This document shows positions 59,073 through 64,000 of a stretch of DNA of 64,000 nucleotides, in pieces. The notes under the pieces were generated by a model. The model worked only from the letters and a program-made list of their open reading frames with translations. It had not been told where the DNA came from and did not search any database. The stretch spans positions 32,108,001 through 32,172,000 of the forward strand of contig NC_068915.1 in the NCBI RefSeq assembly GCF_023091745.1, given 5' to 3'. Both the position numbers and the translations under genes were made by a program. Source of the stretch: Budorcas taxicolor (taxonomy: Eukaryota > Chordata > Mammalia > Artiodactyla > Bovidae). Position 1 is the first letter of the stretch; every line of letters starts with the position of its first letter.

Positions 59073-59480
59073 AAGTGAAAGAGGCAAGCCAGCTATTTCT
59101 TAGACTTCCCAACTGTATAAGTCAATTGAAAAAATATTCTTTTTTTTTCACTTTTTTCTTATATAGTTTGAAATGAGCTTCAGTCACTTGCAAGAGAAAG
59201 GGTACTGACTATACACAATCTTCTGATAAATATCCGGTAGTTTTGTAATGAAGGTGAAGGTATAGTTCCTGTTTTTGAGGTATATCCAGTTTAGTGGAGG
59301 GAATAACAATTTAGACAAGTAATTGTTTTAATCTGATGAATGCCAATTAGAGAAATGTAAAAAACAAAGGAATGGAAGCTTAGGAAAAGTAACAGCTAAC
59401 CAGACCTTATTGGTACAAAAAATAAAATTATAACACTTAATTATTGAGTTACTCTAATAAAAGGAAATAAAGCGTGTGAA
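59073..59480. other. AT-rich intron, nothing recognised
   Basis: Short spacer with a T-run near 59141. Confidence 0.4.
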
Positions 59481-59492
59481 ATATTAAAGCAG

Positions 59493-59716
59493 GGATTCCC
59501 AGGTGGTGCTAGTGGTGAAGAACACGCCTGCCAATGCAAGAGAGATAAGAGACGCAGGTTCCATCCCTGGGTTGGGAAGAGCCTCTGGAGAAGGGCATGT
59601 CAACACGCTCCAGTATTTTAGCTTGGAGAATCCCTTGGACAGAGGAGCCTGGCGAGCTACAGTCCATAGGGTTGCAAAGAGTCAGATACAATGGAAGCCA
59701 CTTGGCACACATGCAG
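59493..59716 (+). mobile_element. Bov-tA SINE
   Basis: Copy flanked by the 11-bp target duplication TATTAAAGCAG at 59482-59492 and 59717-59727. Confidence 0.93.
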
Positions 59717-59727
59717 TATTAAAGCAG

Positions 59728-62700
59728 TCTGTAAACTGCAAATTTCTATGCAATATACATTTTCATTATCAAGATTATATTAACCCAGTCAAAATCCCCC
59801 TTGTTCATGGTTTTCTTCTGCTTTCCTTTTCTATAGAAAAATGGAAAATAAACAAAAAGCATAATAAGGACTAAAAGTTGATTTAGGTAATACCTTTAGA
59901 ACTTGATAGTCTAGCAATTTCTGTGATAACTGTTGCCTAGTTAGACAAACTTACCACAATAACTCTCTAGGAGGTACTGACTGATTGAAGCACATTGATT
60001 TGTTTTATTAAATTGTGCAGAATGATAGCTTTATTATGATAATTAGTGTAAGATTAAACTTAATTTCTCTCTAAACATGGCTTTTAATTAAGTAGATTAG
60101 GGTAGAAAAATCCCAGGGGATAACAGAATCTAATGTATAAATACATTTCTAAACTGACTCACAAACCAGATATATATCTTACTGTAAATCCTAAACCAGT
60201 AGTCAGCATCCAAAGAAATCTCTTTTGGAATCTAGTCTCTGCTTAGTATGTGCCAAGCACTGTGAGAGGTACCTGGGAGGGAATGATGAGTAAGACAATC
60301 CCTGCCCTCTACAGGTTTGCTCTTTACACAGCTGATGATAACATAGACCCTTTCACAGACAGAAAAATCATACAATACTATTCATTTTCCAAACTGTAGT
60401 TGCAACTTAAATTCTCTGGAACATATCAAACAGTAATTCTTAGCCTTATCATTGTATTCAAATAATTCTTTTAAAATACTAAATTTGGTAGAAAAAAAGA
60501 TTTTTCACTGAGGCTTTGTATGTCTGATTTTTCTTTTCCTCTACTCATCTTTCTCCCTTATTTGAGTAGATTAGGTGCATTTAATCATTTTTAATCACTT
60601 AATGGACTGAAGACTTCACTGGGCAGGAGACTTCAGACTCCATTCAGCCAAGCTTGGTGTTTCTGAAATTATGACAGAATGTTAAGCTTTAAAATTAATA
60701 TTTAGATTCTTATAAGGTTTTTTTTTTAAGATAAAAAGAAATACATCATACTACTGGACACGTGAAATACATCATTAAGCTGAATGGAATTTCCCAAAGA
60801 ATAAACAGCACAGCATAATCTGTAACTTCTTATTTCTTCGGGGGGGGGGGGGGAAGGCTTTTTATCAACCCTTACTCCAAAATAATTTGAATCATTAATT
60901 ATTTCCTGTCACTTGTACTGTATTTAGAAAATAAAGATAATAGTGTGCTTTATGAGATTATAAGGTGACATAGTTAGGCAATAGTGACCCACTGAGATTT
61001 TCAGTTTGATAAGAACTTGTCAGTTTGATAAGAACTGTTTGATAAGAAGATTTTAACATTAGATCATAATGTTTCCACTTAAATGTCATTTTATGCTGAA
61101 TCAATATTTTTAGGACATTTTACTGATGTACAAATGCAAAACAGAGTATGTTATTTTTACCTACGTGACATAATATATACAAATGCAAACAAAATAGTTC
61201 ATTAAGATGCTTGAATTAATTATATGCTTACTGATGTACATTGAAGTAAATGAGAGAACCGAAAGCTGGAATGTAGCCAAATGAGTAATAAACTACTTTA
61301 AGACTGTCTAGAGAGAGCGTTAATAATATTATAGTCATCAGACATTTGAAAACACCCTCAGGTGTTTAATTATAAACATTTGCAATAAATTAAGAGGAAT
61401 GTGTCCATTTTACGGGCCTTGATTAAACCTACATTCAAGACTGCATGGAATAAATACTGTGATTCCTAGGAATGCAATCATGCTGATGGCACCCCAAAGT
61501 TCGTTTCAAAGAGTTCTACTATATGACAATTTAACTTTTAAGACAAGGATGATATACTGGAGGGTAGTACTTAAGTACCTCAGGTCATTCAATTACATAC
61601 TGACCCTTAATTTGGGATCATTAAATAGCATTTGCAGAAGGCAAGAGTCTATAAATAATATATTCATTAATCCTTAAAGCTGAATTTATTTCTTTGTTTT
61701 CATGCATATGGATGTCAAAAAGTAAATATTTCTGCATATAAAGAGAAATATGTTTTCACTTACTATTTTTGAGGCTAAAATATTTTTTATCAAAACCTGT
61801 TATATACATTTTGGTCTCTGATTTTCAGAAATACTTAGTTTAACAAATTATAGTATACATTTACATACAGACAAAAGTCTTATTGTAAAATGAAAAAGAC
61901 TCTCCTGAAACAGTAAGGAAAATGTCAGAAAAGCTAAAAACATAAAATAAATCTAAGTTGATCAAAACCAACAAAAACAAGCAAACTGAACCAAAGAAGA
62001 GTGTACTTTACAAGCAATTTTAAGTGGTGAATTATAAAGACAAATATTTATTAATTGTAAACATCTAAATTATAATTTGATAATATTAGATTTAAAAATT
62101 TAATCAAACTGAAATAATCTAATTCATATTTATTATTTTTTTCAAGCTGACAAGGGAAGCACATGTGTCCACATATGCCTACCCTTCACCTAGAGGGTCA
62201 TCATGTAACTCAGATTGCTGACTGAGAGCCCACATACACCAGAACAAATCATTTGGTTCAAGAATAAGCACAGGACCCAAACACAGCTTGAGACTTTCTA
62301 GGAGGATAAATAGCCCTATGCATGATATTAATATATGGACAAAGAAGGGAAGAGGCCTTTTTTTAATGTAATAATCTCTAAGAATATAGTTGGAGTTACC
62401 AATGCCAACTGTCTGGCTTGAGAATGACACAAATGCATGAATCGAAATAGAGGTGAGGCTATAGTAAGAGTGCAAATATAACTACCTTCAGTTAGTTCAT
62501 GTCTGTGTGTCATTACTTTTACAAGCCGTTTATATCCCTATCATCATATTACCCCTCCAAGCTCCATAATTAGACCCAGATAATAAATCTACAAATAGGT
62601 TCATTCTAATATTAAGTGTGGGACCAATATTTTTCAGGCAAAGGAAATTAAATAACCCAAATAGTTCTTTAGATGAAATGCACATCAACTTTGCTGCTCT

Positions 62701-63220
62701 TGTAAATCAGTTCTATTCAGCCTATCCATCCCTGAAATTCAACTTTTATTTCAATATCTTTAAAACAGAAACCTCTCATTAAAGCAATCTATATGCTTTT
62801 ATTCTATTTTAAAGATCACTCACTTCTGTATACTGTCAGTTCCAAGACTCCTGGATTCTGGAATCTAGCTGTTGGCTCTGGTACATTCAACTAATTTCTT
62901 GCTTAGACCTCTCTGATAGTGAGCCTGCCTGGACTACTACCATTGCTTCTAATGATCTTCCTAGGTATTATATTACATCTTCTTGACCAAACGCTCTCTC
63001 AGAGATTCAGCTGAAAGCATAAATAGCATGATAAGCAAATTGAAAATGATGCAAGATTGGAAGGGGAGGGCAATATAATGAGTACTTACAATAAAGATTT
63101 AATATACAAAATTTAAAAGGCAGAAGTTTTGTGAAAACACAAGTGTTTTTTGTTTTGCTAAAAAGCAGTAAAGGTCTCATCTCTCTAAGGCAATAAGATA
63201 GCATGTGGCATATTGTGTAA
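59728..63220. other. AT-rich intron with simple-repeat runs
   Basis: An old repeat motif (gtatgtgccaagcactgtga...aatccctgccctctacagg) lies at about 60245-60330. A (G)14 run lies at 60840-60853. No gene or RNA is recognised in this 3.5 kb. Confidence 0.45.
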
Positions 63221-63222
63221 TC

Positions 63223-63223
63223 A

Positions 63224-63263
<40 letters not shown>
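63223..63263. repeat. (TG)n-(TA)n microsatellite
   Basis: A gtgtgtgtgta run followed by about 15 TA units. It is likely length-polymorphic. Confidence 0.95.
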
Positions 63264-63266
<3 letters not shown>

Positions 63267-63705
63267 CCATATACAGAAATATTGAAAAAATAAAATAGAT
63301 AAGGATAAAGGCATTTATTAGAAAGGTGGACTATCTAAGAAGCATACATATCAAGTTGAAAATAGTAAATTGTTCTTGGTACTTAGGCAGTAGAAGACTG
63401 AGTGGGTTCATGGGATGTAATCAATTCTTTATTTATTGATAAATGATTACAAGCAAAGGGATTACTTATTTTATATTATTCTAGAAATGAATCATTTTGT
63501 CCAGTATGTTTTAAGTATTATAAAAAGAAAAGGTTTCTGCCATTTAGAAATGTCCAGTATCCATTTATAAGAGTCTCCTTGAAAATACAGTGAGTTCTCT
63601 CTTGCTTGGAGGATTCTGGCAGGGAAAAAATGCTACCAATCAAAGATGTTGAAGAAGATATCTACTAAAGTTTCTTGCTTCCAGATGCCTTATCTAGGAA
63701 CAAAG
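63264..63705. other. AT-rich intron, nothing recognised
   Basis: No gene is seen. Confidence 0.4.
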
Positions 63706-63709
63706 CTGG

Positions 63710-63800
63710 CTGCATCAGAAACATCAGGAGAGCTGTTAACATTTAGTGCCTACCTTGCAAAAATTCTGATTCCAGGTGTCTATGATGGACCTGAGGTATT
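63710..63800. repeat. Possible MER5A-like remnant
   Basis: 'gcatcagaaacatcaggaga...aaattctgattccaggtg' resembles one half of MER5A. It is weak. Confidence 0.35.
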
Positions 63801-64000
63801 ACGATGATTAAGAAGCTCTTCCGGTCACTCTGGTCTATTATCAAATCTCGGTTCCAGGTGTCCACTACACTCAATTCTAACCCTTTGTCTCTGACACCAT
63901 AATCAATAAGTGATCACAATTTAATTCTGATACTTCATTTGAAATTATAAGTAAATCGATTTTCCCTTTTTTTTTAAAGTTTTCAGATATGCAATAGGTT

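Larger units (their letters stand above)
52545..64000 (-). other. GRID2: GRID2 intron 5' of the exon (partial)
   Basis: This is the intron before the exon on the gene strand and it runs past the end of the window. No second exon was found. It holds a Bov-tA close to the acceptor, a BovB with a nested solo LTR, and L1 and SINE copies. Assignment as intron is inference from the exon. Confidence 0.7.

Overview
This is an intronic window from a ruminant, most likely bovid (cattle-like), genome. Three things place it. BovB (RTE-type) LINE fragments, tRNA-Glu-derived Bov-tA SINEs and Bov-A2 SINEs occur throughout. A 3' end resembling the bovine L1 family lies near 58.7-59.1 kb. A single conserved host exon on the minus strand (52339-52544, 206 bp) encodes part of the amino-terminal domain of the glutamate receptor delta-2 subunit, GRID2. 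The exon has a consensus splice donor and acceptor and fits exactly between an incoming phase-1 and an outgoing phase-0 boundary. GRID2 has very long introns, so nearly everything else here is inferred to be intron: 1-52338 lies 3' of the exon and 52545-64000 lies 5' of it on the gene strand.

Layout. 1-3421: AT-rich intron with old repeat-like patches. 3422-9147: a class I (gamma-like) endogenous retrovirus with both LTRs, a leader with a splice donor, broken gag, pro and RT remnants, and a poorly identifiable 3' interior; it lies antisense to GRID2. 9.4-23.6 kb: SINEs, an old L1 3' end split by a Bov-A2, a MER1-like DNA transposon with its 8-bp target duplication, MER5A-like and MIR pieces, and the first BovB copies. 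24.0-25.3 kb: two BovB fragments in opposite orientation forming a large inverted repeat. 29-33 kb: more BovB, one inside an old ERVL-type LTR. 34.6-35.1 kb: a probable solitary LTR. 37.2-41.1 kb: two related BovB copies, one with a 370-codon open RT reading frame, inserted into a MIR. 45.3-46.4 kb: old L1. 48.2-49.3 kb: BovB with a nested Bov-A2. 50-51.3 kb: L2 and MIR remnants just downstream of the exon. 53.9-55.2 kb: BovB carrying a nested solo LTR. 56.9-59.7 kb: more SINE, BovB and L1 pieces. 60-64 kb: mostly unassigned AT-rich intron with a (TA)n tract.

I found no operons, bacterial genes, CRISPR arrays or convincing structural RNA genes. The only host coding function is the GRID2 exon. 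The rest is a layered record of retrotransposition in which several insertion orders can be read from target-site duplications. I did not see an undescribed gene system. The best candidates for a second look are the BovB inverted repeat, the ERV with duplicated U3 modules and a gag minisatellite, and a short array of TTGAGC motifs near 30.7 kb.
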